18,352 nucleotides of DNA from Candidatus Adiutrix sp. (GCA_031285975.1 JAITVE010000025.1:1-18352); one strand, 5' to 3'; counted from the first letter of the stretch, positions 7,556 through 15,197 are shown. Translations and numbers: made by a program. The notes: a model not told the origin generated them from the sequence alone.

Positions 7556-7667
7556 CCGTCATTCCGGCGAAGGCCGGAACCCATGCCTTTCCGGGCCGCT
7601 GGCCCAGGCGAGGGCTCGGCGACGCCCGGCCAAAAGGCATAGGCCCCGGCCTTCGCCGGGGCGACGG
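7556..7667. repeat. Palindromic dispersed repeat (MITE/REP-like), 112 bp
   Basis: Two inverted arms of about 35 bp flank a GC-rich centre. The left arm (7556-7590) begins CCGTCATTCCGGCGAAGG and the right arm (7633-7667), read in reverse complement, begins CCGTCGCCCCGGCGAAGG; both continue into a shared ATGCCTTT. Each arm also contains its own small hairpin, CCGG-CGAA-GGCCGG-like. Repeats beginning CGTCATTCC or CGTCGCCCC with a GCGAAGGC core are a widespread class of small dispersed elements in GC-rich Proteobacteria. It occupies the 311-bp gap between ihfA and the small Cys-rich gene and may also act as a transcript-end structure. No transposase is present. Confidence 0.8.
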
Positions 7668-7723
7668 AGAGAGAGCGGGCGCGGAACCGGGCGGACGGCC
7701 CCGGCAGGCTGTGGCGTTTTCTC

Positions 7724-7758
7724 TTGACTTGCGCGGCATTAAGCTCTATTTTATAGAG
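7724..7758 (+). promoter_or_regulatory. Promoter with overlapping palindrome ahead of the small Cys-rich gene
   Basis: TTGACT (7724-7729), a 17-bp spacer and TATTTT (7747-7752) form a good sigma-70 style promoter 50 bp before the gene. A perfect inverted repeat, CTCTAT-TTT-ATAGAG (7744-7758), covers the -10 box and the start region. It could be an operator for a repressor or simply a 5' hairpin. The local AT-rich composition contrasts with the surrounding GC-rich sequence. Confidence 0.55.
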
Positions 7759-7801
7759 ATAAAATACCTCCCGGAGCAGGGAGTTTTCGGGACAGATATA
7801 C

Positions 7802-8041
7802 ATGGCGCTGCAAAAACCTGACATATCAGTCTGCATTGACGGCAAAGCCCACATCTGGATGATCGTGGCTGAGGACGCGTCCCTGGGCGATGGTTCCCGC
7901 CTGGAACACCGCTGGTGCAAAAAATGCGGCTGCCTCACCCAAGTGGGCTTCGGCGTTGACGGCCAGCCCGTGGTGGCGGTGGACGAAGACGGCTCCCCCC
8001 ACTTGGCCATGCCCAAAATCCTGGGGGCCATCATCAAGTAG
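7802..8041 (+). CDS. Small Cys-rich protein, possible zinc ribbon, unknown function
   Basis: A 79-residue protein. Its central motif is RWCKKCGC (residues 37-44, with Cys39, Cys42 and Cys44), and upstream residues Cys11 and His17 (HIW) may complete a metal site. Such a cluster suggests zinc binding, but the arrangement is not a classical zinc finger. The second half (VGFGVDGQPVVAVDEDGSPHLAMPKILGAI) is without recognised motif. There is no signal peptide, so it is probably cytoplasmic. The ATG lies about 50 bp from a clear promoter with an overlapping palindrome, which supports a real, individually regulated gene. The family is not one I can name. Downstream is a strong hairpin and then typA. 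Confidence 0.75.
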   Translation: MALQKPDISVCIDGKAHIWMIVAEDASLGDGSRLEHRWCKKCGCLTQVGFGVDGQPVVAVDEDGSPHLAMPKILGAIIK

Positions 8042-8078
8042 CCCGGCTGATGCGTCTTAGTCGGCGGAAATTTTTATC

Positions 8079-8110
8079 AACGGCGACGACCGAATACGGA
8101 CGTCGCCGTT
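8079..8110 (+). terminator. Strong perfect hairpin between the small Cys-rich gene and typA
   Basis: AACGGCGACG (8079-8088) pairs perfectly with CGTCGCCGTT (8101-8110). Inside, after an A-A mismatch, CCG pairs with CGG around an AATA loop. The downstream stretch (AGTTGTTCTT) is only moderately T-rich, so termination may be partial. It could equally be a structured leader element of typA, whose start is 57 bp further on. Confidence 0.5.
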
Positions 8111-8166
8111 AGTTGTTCTTAAAGTTATTGAGAAACATCGAGCCTCTGGAGATTGAAAGGATTATT

Positions 8167-9969
8167 ATGAACCCGGCGAATATACGAAACGTGGCCATCA
8201 TCGCCCACGTCGATCACGGCAAAACCACCCTGGTGGACGCCATGCTCTGGCAGAGCGGCCTCTTCCGCGACAATCAGGCCGTGCACGAGCGGGTGATGGA
8301 CAGCATGGATCTGGAGCGCGAAAAAGGCATCACCATCATGGCCAAAAACACGGCCGTGAGCTACGGCGACCTGAAAATCAACATCGTCGATACGCCGGGT
8401 CACGCTGATTTCGGCGGCGAGGTGGAACGCACCCTGACCATGGTGGACGGCGTGATTCTGCTGGTGGACTCCTCTGAGGGCCCCCTGCCCCAAACCCGCT
8501 TCGTGCTGCAAAAGGCCCTGGGGCGCGGCCTCCCCATCATCGCGGTCATCAACAAAATCGACCGCCCCGACCGCCGCCCCCAGGCAGTGCTGGAAGAACT
8601 GTATTCCCTCTTCATCGACCTGGACGCGGAAGAAGAGCAGCTTGACTTCCCCGTGCTCTACACCAACGCCAAAGCCGGGCGCGCCTGGAGCACCCTGGAA
8701 GAAGCCGACGGGGCCGACAGCGGCTCCCTGGAGCCCCTCTTCCAGGCCATTGTCAAGCACATCCCCGCCCCCACCGGCGCGGCGGAGGCCCCGGCCCGCT
8801 TCCTGGTCACCAATCTGGACTGGTCGGACTACGTGGGCCGCCTGCTCATCGGCCCCCTGCGCCAGGGCACCCTTTCCGCCGGGCAGGAAGTGGCCTTGCT
8901 CAAAGACGGCCAGGTGGTCAAAAAAAGCCCCCTCAAGCTGCTCTACACCTACCAGGGGCTCCAGCGGGTGGAAGTCGATAAAGTCTATGCCGGGGACATC
9001 GTGGCCCTGGCCGGTCTGGAAGACGCCTATATCGGCGACACCGTTTCCGACCCCGAAAATCCCGAAGCCCTCCCCACCGTGGTGGTGGACGAGCCCACCC
9101 TCTCCATGGAATTTTCCGTCAACTCCTCGCCCCTGGCCGGGAAAGAGGGCAAGCTTCTCACCTCCCGCCAAATCAAAGACCGGCTGGAAAAGGAGGCCCT
9201 GTATAACGTCTCCATCCGGGTCAGCCCCGTGCCCAGCCAGGCCGACAGCTATCAGGTGAGCGCGCGCGGCGAGCTGCAACTGGCCGTGCTGGTGGAAACC
9301 ATGCGCCGGGAAGGCTTTGAGCTGACCCTGGGCCCCCCCCGCATCATCGTCAGCGAAGTGGACGGCAAGCAGCACGAGCCCCTGGAATTGGCCGTCATTG
9401 ACGCTCCCGAAGAATTTGTGGGCGTCATCACCGAGAAACTCTCCTCGCGGCGCGGCCAGGTGGTGAAGCTGGCCAACCACGGCTCCGGCCGGGTGCGCCT
9501 GGAAATCAAGGTGCCCACCCGGGGCCTCATCGGCTACCGCAGCCAGTTCCTCACCGATACGCGCGGCACGGGTTTACTCAACACCCTGGTCATCGGCACC
9601 ACCCCCTGGCTGGGGCCCATTAAAGGGCGGCCCAACGGCTCCCTGGTCTCCGACCGCTCCGGCGGGGCCGTGACCTATGCCCTCTACCACCTCGAACCGC
9701 GCGGCACCATTTTCGCCAGCCCCAACGACCCGGTCTACCCCGGCCTCATCATCGGCGAAAACTCACGCGGCGAGGATTTATACGTCAACCCCTGCAAGGA
9801 AAAGAAATTGACCAACATCCGCGCCAGCGGCACCGACGAGGCCCTGCGCCTCACGCCGCCCCGCCGCTTCTCCCTGGAAGAAGCCATCGAGTACATCCGC
9901 GAAGACGAAATGCTGGAAGTGACCCCAAAATCCATCCGCCTTCGCAAAAAACCGGCGGATAAAAAATAA
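8167..9969 (+). CDS. typA: Ribosome-associated GTPase TypA/BipA
   Basis: Translational GTPase of the EF-G-like class that binds ribosomes and acts in ribosome assembly and stress adaptation. The 600-residue length is normal. G-domain motifs are complete: G1 AHVDHGKT (13-20), the GITI switch (54-57), G3 DTPGH (75-79) and G4 NKID (129-132). Family blocks in the C-terminal half include [27 protein letters not shown] sequence (near 460) and the [18 protein letters not shown] segment (near 548). The ATG at 8167 was chosen because AAGGA precedes it at normal distance and [14 protein letters not shown] matches the family N-terminus; an upstream TTG would add 18 residues without family similarity. 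The TRIC gene follows after 37 bp and may be co-transcribed. Confidence 0.97.
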   Translation: MNPANIRNVAIIAHVDHGKTTLVDAMLWQSGLFRDNQAVHERVMDSMDLEREKGITIMAKNTAVSYGDLKINIVDTPGHADFGGEVERTLTMVDGVILLVDSSEGPLPQTRFVLQKALGRGLPIIAVINKIDRPDRRPQAVLEELYSLFIDLDAEEEQLDFPVLYTNAKAGRAWSTLEEADGADSGSLEPLFQAIVKHIPAPTGAAEAPARFLVTNLDWSDYVGRLLIGPLRQGTLSAGQEVALLKDGQVVKKSPLKLLYTYQGLQRVEVDKVYAGDIVALAGLEDAYIGDTVSDPENPEALPTVVVDEPTLSMEFSVNSSPLAGKEGKLLTSRQIKDRLEKEALYNVSIRVSPVPSQADSYQVSARGELQLAVLVETMRREGFELTLGPPRIIVSEVDGKQHEPLELAVIDAPEEFVGVITEKLSSRRGQVVKLANHGSGRVRLEIKVPTRGLIGYRSQFLTDTRGTGLLNTLVIGTTPWLGPIKGRPNGSLVSDRSGGAVTYALYHLEPRGTIFASPNDPVYPGLIIGENSRGEDLYVNPCKEKKLTNIRASGTDEALRLTPPRRFSLEEAIEYIREDEMLEVTPKSIRLRKKPADKK

Positions 9970-10006
9970 CCATTGCCGCAGGCCGCTTGAACCGGCGGAG
10001 TCCAGT

Positions 10007-10624
10007 ATGTTTCCAAAAAACGTCGATACCTTTGTCAGCATCGTCAACATCTTGGGCATCCTGGCCTTCGCCTTCAGCGGCGCGGTGGCGGGTATGAAGC
10101 GGGAAGCCGACGTGGTGGGCGTGCTGCTGCTGTCCCTGGTGGCCTGCTCCTTCGGCGGCCTGGTGCGCGACCTGTTGATCGGCGACCTGCCGCCGGAACT
10201 GTTGCGCGGCAACTTCATGCTCATCCTCGCCGCCGGGCCCGGCCTCTTCACCTTCTTTTTCTACAAACTGGTGGACAAGCTCCACCGCCCCATCGACTTC
10301 TTCGACGCGCTCGGCCTGGGCCTTTTCGTTGTCGTCGGGGCCAACAAAGCCATGGCCTTCGGCATCACCCCGGCCTGGTGCGTGGGCCTGGGCCTTCTCA
10401 CCGGAGTCGGCGGCGGTGTGGCCCGCGACATGATGCTGGCCCAGGTGCCCACCATCTTCAAATCAGAAATCTACGCCACCCCGGCCTTCCTCGGCTCCTT
10501 CATCCTCGTGGCCGGTCAATCCGCCTTCCCCTCTTACGGCGAACTCTTCATGGCCCTCGGCGCCATAGTCTGCACCGGCCTGCGGCTGCTGGCCATCCAT
10601 TATAGCTGGCACGTGCGGCGATGA
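10007..10624 (+). CDS. TRIC-type (UPF0126) membrane protein, probable cation channel
   Basis: A 205-residue integral membrane protein with seven hydrophobic stretches and the two-fold repeat typical of the UPF0126/YicG family, which is homologous to trimeric intracellular cation channels (TRIC). Each repeat carries the glycine-rich motif. The first is FAFSGAVAGMKREADVVG, followed by SFGGLVRDLLIG. The second is FVVVGANKAMAFG, then GVGGGVARDMMLAQVP. The GG-x-x-RD motif in both halves is the family hallmark. Substrate and physiological role in bacteria are only partly known; potassium conduction has been shown for prokaryotic TRIC proteins. GGAG precedes the ATG at about 7 nt, and the gene sits 37 bp after typA, probably in the same transcript. 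Confidence 0.93.
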   Translation: MFPKNVDTFVSIVNILGILAFAFSGAVAGMKREADVVGVLLLSLVACSFGGLVRDLLIGDLPPELLRGNFMLILAAGPGLFTFFFYKLVDKLHRPIDFFDALGLGLFVVVGANKAMAFGITPAWCVGLGLLTGVGGGVARDMMLAQVPTIFKSEIYATPAFLGSFILVAGQSAFPSYGELFMALGAIVCTGLRLLAIHYSWHVRR

Positions 10625-10633
10625 TGGGGGAGG

Positions 10634-10860
10634 CTTCGCGGGCGAAGATTCTGGATTAGTATGGGGCTCCGCCCCAAACCCCGCAAGGGGACAGTGTCCC
10701 CTTGACCCCTGCTGGAAGGCGGAGGAACCGCCTTCCAGATTGCTTCGCATGAAGAGCGGTGTGCTTTATCGAGCAGCCCGTTGACGAGTAGCCCGGGGGG
10801 CTTGACGGGCTTGATCGTCACGCGGGGATATGGTGCAATGTTTGTTGCGTCCAAACAATG
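10634..10860. repeat. Cluster of hairpins / probable dispersed repeat mosaic
   Basis: Within the 385-bp gene-free gap after the TRIC gene lie at least six inverted repeats. They are CTTCG-CGGG-CGAAG (10634-10647), GGGGC-TCC-GCCCC (10663-10675), AAGGGGACA-G-TGTCCCCTT (10685-10703), CTGGAAGGCGG paired with CCGCCTTCCAG (10712-10738), GCCCGT with ACGGGC (10776-10810), and CAATGTTTG with CAAACAATG with one mismatch (10836-10860). No open frame here has a plausible protein. The composition resembles the mosaic intergenic repeats common in Desulfovibrio-like genomes; this comparison is from memory. The first hairpins could also end the typA-TRIC transcript. Confidence 0.7.
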
Positions 10861-10929
10861 CTCAAAGGCATTTTTTAGAGGGTAGCGGCGGCGGTTTAGA
10901 GTTGGGCAGCAATGCCACGCCATTGTCCA

Positions 10930-10976
10930 AAAACAGAAGGATGTATGATTCGGAACTTCCGGCATCATACATCCTT
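10930..10976 (-). terminator. Intrinsic terminator of the DUF1573 gene
   Basis: On the minus strand a 13-bp perfect stem, AAGGATGTATGAT (10976-10964) with ATCATACATCCTT (10949-10937), encloses an inner CGGAA/TTCCG palindrome. After the stem comes CTGTTTTTGG. It lies 34 bp after the DUF1573 stop codon, in the position expected for a rho-independent terminator. Confidence 0.75.
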
Positions 10977-11009
10977 GTATTTGATCAGCGTTTGGCGGCG
11001 GCGCGTATA

Positions 11010-11504
11010 CTATTTTTCGGCGGAATCCGAGGCCGGGGGCATTGCATCGGCGGAGGGGCTGCCCTTCACTTTGGCCGACATTAAGAGGCGCACCTGGGGA
11101 TTCAGGGGATCATTGGTGTAGAGCCAAGCGGCTTTGTTGATTTCCTGGCCGGCCCATTCGCGGTAGACGCGGATGGAAACTGTCACCTGACCGGCGGCGC
11201 CGGGAGCCACTTCCCGGTCAACTTTGGCCACCAGGCAATCGCAGCCCGTCAGCACCCGGGTGATCAAGAGGGGGGCGTCGCCTTCGTTTTTGAACGTGAA
11301 GGTGTGGGTGAACAGGGTGGCCGGGTTGACTTCACCCCCGTCATGGGCGTACTGCTCGATGACAAACTGCGGCGTGGGGCCGGAGGTTTCACTGGCCGGA
11401 ACCACCGCCGCCGCCGGTTGCTGGGCCAAAGCCAAGCCGCCGCCGAGGCCGCAGAGGATCAGCAGCCCCAGGCAGAGGGCCGCGCTTTTCAAAGCATAGG
11501 TCAT
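11010..11504 (-). CDS. Secreted DUF1573-domain protein
   Basis: A 164-residue exported protein. A hydrophobic segment at residues 8-27 (ending ALAQQ) is a signal peptide. Residues 45-150 form a DUF1573 domain, an immunoglobulin-like fold: HTFTFKNEGDAPLLITRVLTGCDCLVAKVDREVAPGA is its core, with the conserved TGCDC cysteine pair (88 and 90). The tail after residue 150 is serine/proline/alanine-rich and probably disordered. DUF1573 proteins are exported, often found in Bacteroidota and sulfate reducers, and their function is unknown. It lies 117 bp after the glycosyltransferase stop with a palindromic element in between, and is followed by a good terminator, so it may be the last gene of that transcript. 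Confidence 0.9.
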   Translation of the reverse strand: MTYALKSAALCLGLLILCGLGGGLALAQQPAAAVVPASETSGPTPQFVIEQYAHDGGEVNPATLFTHTFTFKNEGDAPLLITRVLTGCDCLVAKVDREVAPGAAGQVTVSIRVYREWAGQEINKAAWLYTNDPLNPQVRLLMSAKVKGSPSADAMPPASDSAEK

Positions 11505-11531
11505 GGGCGCACCTGCAATTTTCTGTGACTC

Positions 11532-11622
11532 AGGATCAGTTTAAGAACAATTTGTACGTTTTTCTGGCAAGGCGAGAACAACGCAGCCAGGGAGATGTAC
11601 AAGTTGTTTATGAACTGATCCT
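11532..11622. repeat. 91-bp palindromic element (MITE-like) next to the glycosyltransferase stop
   Basis: Perfect 10-bp terminal inverted repeats AGGATCAGTT (11532-11541) and AACTGATCCT (11613-11622) bound the element. The inner arms continue the palindrome imperfectly: AACAATTTGTAC matches the reverse complement of GTACAAGTTGTT with one mismatch, and TCTGGC (11563-11568) faces GCCAGGGA (11585-11592). The element would fold into one long hairpin. Its right end overlaps the last bases of the glycosyltransferase TAA stop codon. Elements ending in GGATCAGTT have the look of dispersed, non-autonomous repeats; no transposase is nearby. Confidence 0.75.
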
Positions 11623-12890
11623 TATGAATTTTTCCACCGTTCCGTCAGTTCTTTTTTGCCGTTCTCAAAGCTCAGGGCTTCGTCTTCCAGCAGGGCGTTG
11701 TACTGCCGCTCGGTCATCTGGGTCGAGTCGGTGTAGACGGTCAGCATCCTGAGCACAAACAGGGGGGCCAGGGCGGCGGTCACCGCGTCGCGCCGGGCTT
11801 CGGGCTCCGGGGCGCTCCCGGCCCGCTTGAAGGCCAGGGCAGCCTCAAAAACCGCCGCCCGCCACCAATACATGGGGATGACGGGCATCCCGCCGTTCGC
11901 GGCCAGGGTCAGCTGGCTTTCCAGGAACTCGCACAAATCCGGCGGCATGAACTCCGCCCAGCGGCCCTGCTGCGCCCGGCCCGAGGCCAGGAAGGTCTCG
12001 GTTAAAGCCTCGGGTTGCAGTTCCACCTGCGGCGGCGGCATCTGAGGCTCGTCGTCCCCGCAGGCCATGATGGTGGGGCGGGTGCGGCTGAGGTTCGTCC
12101 AGAAATTGTCGGTTTCCAGCATCAGGCGGAACAGGGCCCCGGCCACGTGGCTGAATGACCTGGAGAGGTCGTAGTCCAGCTTTTTCAGGGTGGTGGTGCG
12201 GGGATAGGCCAGGAAGGACTGGCACACGGGGGCGTTGTTCATAATGGCCGTGGCCAGCATGAACATGTCCGACTTGTAGCCCCGGTCGTCCAAATCCCAG
12301 TCGCTGTTCAGGTAAATCTCGTTCAAGCGGCCGGAAAAGGCGTGGTCAACATGAATGGGCTGCAGGACGCGCCGCCCGAAGAGGGCCCGCAAGAGGGGCG
12401 TGGCCAGGCCCCGGGAAATGGGGCCGTCGTATTTATGCCGCACGTAAATCGGCGAGACGTATTCCGCCGTGCCGTTCAAAATGGGGTCGGCCAGGCGCGG
12501 AATCCAGGTGGTTTTGACGCTCAGGAGGTTCGCGTCCAGCATCAGCACCGCGCGGGGCGAAAGCGCAGCCGCCTTGCGGAAGGCGTTGACCAGGTTGGCC
12601 CCCTTGCCCCGCACGCCCGGAGGGGAGGAGACATAGATGCGGGGCACCTCGCTTTCGGCGTTGAAAAAGGCCGCCTCGGTGCCGTCGTCAGAGCAGTTGT
12701 CGCAGTTGATAATCACCGAGCGAAGCTGGGGGTAATGCTTCGTCAGCCCCAGGGACGCTTTTTTCACCGGCAGGCCGATATGGGGCGCCTCCTTGTAGGA
12801 TGGCACCACCACCACGATATCCGCCGCAGTCACGCCGTCGGGATTTTCTTCCCTGAAGATCAAATCCGTACCGGCAGCTATTTTGTTCAT
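11622..12890 (-). CDS. GT-A glycosyltransferase, similar to glycosylglycerate synthases
   Basis: A 422-residue soluble protein with the layout of family-2-like retaining GT-A enzymes. Nucleotide-sugar binding is suggested by DIVVVVPSYKEAPHIG (24-39) and VIINCDNCSDDGTEAAFF (59-76). RGKGANLVNAFRKA (94-107) and a metal-site variant LMLDANLLS (Asp119-Ala-Asn121 in place of DxD) follow. Then come a YVSPIYVRHKYDGPISRGLATPL segment (144-166) and a HAFSGRL segment (183-189). This order resembles mannosyl- or glucosyl-glycerate synthases (GT78/GT81-like), which make compatible solutes. The substrate is not proven. The start at 12890 has GAGG at 9 nt; an upstream ATG at 12929 lacks a ribosome-binding site. 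Confidence 0.85.
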   Translation of the reverse strand: MNKIAAGTDLIFREENPDGVTAADIVVVVPSYKEAPHIGLPVKKASLGLTKHYPQLRSVIINCDNCSDDGTEAAFFNAESEVPRIYVSSPPGVRGKGANLVNAFRKAAALSPRAVLMLDANLLSVKTTWIPRLADPILNGTAEYVSPIYVRHKYDGPISRGLATPLLRALFGRRVLQPIHVDHAFSGRLNEIYLNSDWDLDDRGYKSDMFMLATAIMNNAPVCQSFLAYPRTTTLKKLDYDLSRSFSHVAGALFRLMLETDNFWTNLSRTRPTIMACGDDEPQMPPPQVELQPEALTETFLASGRAQQGRWAEFMPPDLCEFLESQLTLAANGGMPVIPMYWWRAAVFEAALAFKRAGSAPEPEARRDAVTAALAPLFVLRMLTVYTDSTQMTERQYNALLEDEALSFENGKKELTERWKNS

Positions 12891-13009
12891 TAAAAAGAAC
12901 CTCGAGTTCAAGTATCCACAGTCATCCAAAAACAGTCAGCCAAACAACTGAAAGACCGACAGGCATGGTTTTTTCATAACATCCTGCGGTCTGCCTCAGT
13001 TATGAGGCT

Positions 13010-13038
13010 AGAATACTACATTTCGGGCTTCGAGTCAA
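13010..13038 (-). promoter_or_regulatory. Promoter of the glycosyltransferase gene
   Basis: Minus-strand TTGACT (13038-13033), 17-bp spacer and TATTCT (13015-13010). Transcription would start near 13003, inside a small perfect hairpin GCCTCA-GTTA-TGAGGC (12993-13008), leaving a leader of about 110 nt. The promoter lies between the QueG-like gene stop and the glycosyltransferase, so these are probably separate transcription units. Confidence 0.55.
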
Positions 13039-13092
13039 AACGGCGGGAAGTGGGGCGGCAGGTTTCCTTTTTGGCGCAACCCCCCGCCCCCG

Positions 13093-13806
13093 TCAGCGCA
13101 AAAATTCGCCGCCGAAGGGGCAGGCGGCCAGGCAGAGGCCGCACATGGGGAGACCGGCGTTTTGGCCGCGCTCGCGGCGGTGGGCCTGGCATTTTTGGAT
13201 GTCGATGAGCTCGTCGCGGGCCATGCCGCGCTGCCAGGCGGGGCCTTTAACGGCCCCCACCGGGCAGGCCTCCTGGCATTTGCGGCAGGAGCCGCAGCGG
13301 GATTCGTTCACCGCCTCGGCCAGCGGCAGGGGCGCGTCGGTCACCAGGGTGGCCAGCCAGACGTGGGGGCCGCGATCAGGGGTCACCAGCACCCCCATGC
13401 GGCCTATCCAGCCCAGCCCGGCCAGGGTGGCCGTGCTTTTGTGCTGGTAAAAGGCGCAGAGGTAGGCGCTGGGGTTCATATCCCCGCCGCTGCGGTCGAA
13501 AAAAATCTCCCGGCCATAGCCCCAGGCCGCGTATCCGGCGGCCCGGAGCAGCTCCACGCCCCGGGTCACCAAGGGGTCGAGGCTCTGGCCGCTCCGGCGG
13601 TAGGCCTCAACATAGGCCGGGTCGGCCTCCGGCGCGCCGGGGAGGCGGGCCAGGCTCAGGTCGGCGAAAGGCACGGCCAGGGCCACCCCGGTGGTCAGCT
13701 TCGGGAACGGGCGCGGCTCCAGGCTCCGCAGGTCAGCGAAGCCCACCAGCGCCGCGCCGGCCTGTTTCATTTCATCGACAAAGGACTCAGCCAGGTTTCC
13801 CAGCAC
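13093..13806 (-). CDS. Short QueG-like (COG1600) protein with two 4Fe-4S clusters
   Basis: A 237-residue relative of epoxyqueuosine reductase QueG, the cobalamin- and Fe-S-dependent enzyme of queuosine synthesis. The block HKSTATLAGLGWIGRMGVLVTPDRGP (122-147) is the family core. Two clusters follow: Cys171/174/177/181 and Cys206/222/225/229. At 237 residues it is much shorter than true QueG (about 380) and lacks the C-terminal repeat domain, so it is a short paralogue whose substrate is unknown. It starts with GTG preceded by AAGGAG at 5 nt. It follows the AzgA-type permease by 32 bp with no terminator, so both are expressed from the same riboswitch-controlled transcript. This links a corrinoid-enzyme relative to B12 regulation. 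Confidence 0.88.
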   Translation of the reverse strand: MLGNLAESFVDEMKQAGAALVGFADLRSLEPRPFPKLTTGVALAVPFADLSLARLPGAPEADPAYVEAYRRSGQSLDPLVTRGVELLRAAGYAAWGYGREIFFDRSGGDMNPSAYLCAFYQHKSTATLAGLGWIGRMGVLVTPDRGPHVWLATLVTDAPLPLAEAVNESRCGSCRKCQEACPVGAVKGPAWQRGMARDELIDIQKCQAHRRERGQNAGLPMCGLCLAACPFGGEFLR

Positions 13807-13838
13807 AGCGGCTCCTTATCTTCAAGCTTTTACCACAA

Positions 13839-15134
13839 TTATAGCACAAAATCGCAGCCCAACTTGGCGGCGAACACCAGGCCGACCAGGGCCACGGTGG
13901 CGTTCAGTTCCCGGACGCGCCCGGCCATGGTTTTCATTATCATATAGGCCAGCCAGGCCACGGCCAGGCTGTCGGAAATTTTCCAGGACAGGCCGATGAG
14001 CACCACCACCAAAATCGCGGGGAAGGACTCGGTAGCGTCCTTAAAATCTATGCGCCCCAGGGGCGAGAGCATATACCAGCCCACCACCACCAACGCCGGG
14101 GCAATGGCCGCGAAGGGGATGGCCAAAAACAGCGGCGAGCAGAACAGGGCCAGGCCGAAGCAGGCGGCCACGGTGAGGGCCGTCAGGCCCGTGCGCCCGC
14201 CCACGGCCACCCCGGTGCCGCTCTCGCCATAGGCCGTGTTGGGGGACATGCCCAGCGCGCCGCTGAAAATCATGGCCAGGGAATCGGCAATGAAGGCCCG
14301 GCCCATTTTGTGGCGGTAGCGGGCGGCCTCTTTTTCGCCCATGATGCTGAACAGACCCAGGAACCCGGCCAAGCTGTCGAAAATGGCGATGAAAAGGAAG
14401 ACCAGCACGGCGGACAGGAAGTCAAAGGAGGCGAAGGTGGAGAAATCGGCGGTGAAGGCCAGGGCCGCCGGGCTGGGGGGCAGGCTGAAAATGCCGCCGC
14501 CGGAGGGCAGCGCCGTCACCCCCATGGGGATGCCGATGAGGGTGGAGACGACGATCCCGGCCAGGACGGCATAGCGGAACTTCATGGCTAGCATGGAAGC
14601 GGTGATGAACAGGCCAATGAACACCAACTGCACCTGCGGCAGCCCCAGGTCGCCCAGGGCCGGGGGGAGGCCGGTCGTGAGCACGACGGCCTGGCTGTTG
14701 ATAAGCCCGATACCGGCGATCAAAAGCCCCACCCCGCCGCAGACGGCGTATTGGAGGGAGGCCGGGATGTCCCGCAGAATTTTCTCCCGCAGCGGGGACA
14801 GCGACAAGAGGAAGAAGAGCGCCCCGGCCACCAGCACGGCGGCCACGGCCTGGGGCCAGGTCAGGCCCATGGTCAGGATGATGACAAAGGCGAAAATGGC
14901 GTTGATGCCCATGCCCGGCGCCACGGCAAAGGGCAGGTTGGCCACCAGGGCCATAATCAGCGAACCGCCGATGGCGGCCAGGGCCGTGGCCGTGAAAAGG
15001 GCTTCGCGGGGCGCTCCGGCGGCGGAGAGGATGCCGGGGTTGGCCGCCAGCACATATACCATGGAGCAGAAGGTGGTGAGCCCGGCGCTGATTTCCACCA
15101 GCGGGGTAGTTTGATGGTCTTTGAGTTTGAACAC
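13839..15134 (-). CDS. AzgA/NCS2-type purine permease under B12 riboswitch control
   Basis: A 431-residue polytopic membrane protein of the AzgA branch of NCS2 nucleobase transporters, which import adenine, guanine or hypoxanthine with protons. Diagnostic blocks are LVEISAGLTTFCSMVYVLAANPGILSAAG (12-40), FTATALAA (47-54), FAVAPGMGINA (69-79), the TM8 region with IFDSLAGFLG (Asp253) and NTAYGESGTGVAVGGRTGLT (299-318, Glu304). The start is GTG at 15134, 7 nt after a perfect AGGAGG; the longer frame upstream runs through the terminator and is not used. Upstream lie a cobalamin riboswitch and intrinsic terminator, unexpected for a purine permease. The cargo could be adenine or a benzimidazole used as corrinoid lower ligand, or a deazapurine; purine salvage is the default alternative. 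Confidence 0.93.
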   Translation of the reverse strand: MFKLKDHQTTPLVEISAGLTTFCSMVYVLAANPGILSAAGAPREALFTATALAAIGGSLIMALVANLPFAVAPGMGINAIFAFVIILTMGLTWPQAVAAVLVAGALFFLLSLSPLREKILRDIPASLQYAVCGGVGLLIAGIGLINSQAVVLTTGLPPALGDLGLPQVQLVFIGLFITASMLAMKFRYAVLAGIVVSTLIGIPMGVTALPSGGGIFSLPPSPAALAFTADFSTFASFDFLSAVLVFLFIAIFDSLAGFLGLFSIMGEKEAARYRHKMGRAFIADSLAMIFSGALGMSPNTAYGESGTGVAVGGRTGLTALTVAACFGLALFCSPLFLAIPFAAIAPALVVVGWYMLSPLGRIDFKDATESFPAILVVVLIGLSWKISDSLAVAWLAYMIMKTMAGRVRELNATVALVGLVFAAKLGCDFVL

Positions 15135-15197
15135 GATGTCGCCTCCTGTGGCCGAAATTTTTACGGGCGCGACAGGGGGCTGTTCGGCAGTTGATAC

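Noticed and set aside
8125..9480. Long minus-strand open frame antisense to typA
   Set aside because: Glycine/histidine-rich translation typical of an antisense shadow; typA on the other strand has all GTPase motifs.
10600..10968. 122-residue minus-strand open frame in the hairpin-rich gap
   Set aside because: It runs through several inverted repeats and a terminator and shows no protein family signature.
12912..12920. DnaA-box-like GTATCCACA near the glycosyltransferase start
   Set aside because: Single imperfect box with no cluster, no AT-rich unwinding region and no dnaA gene.
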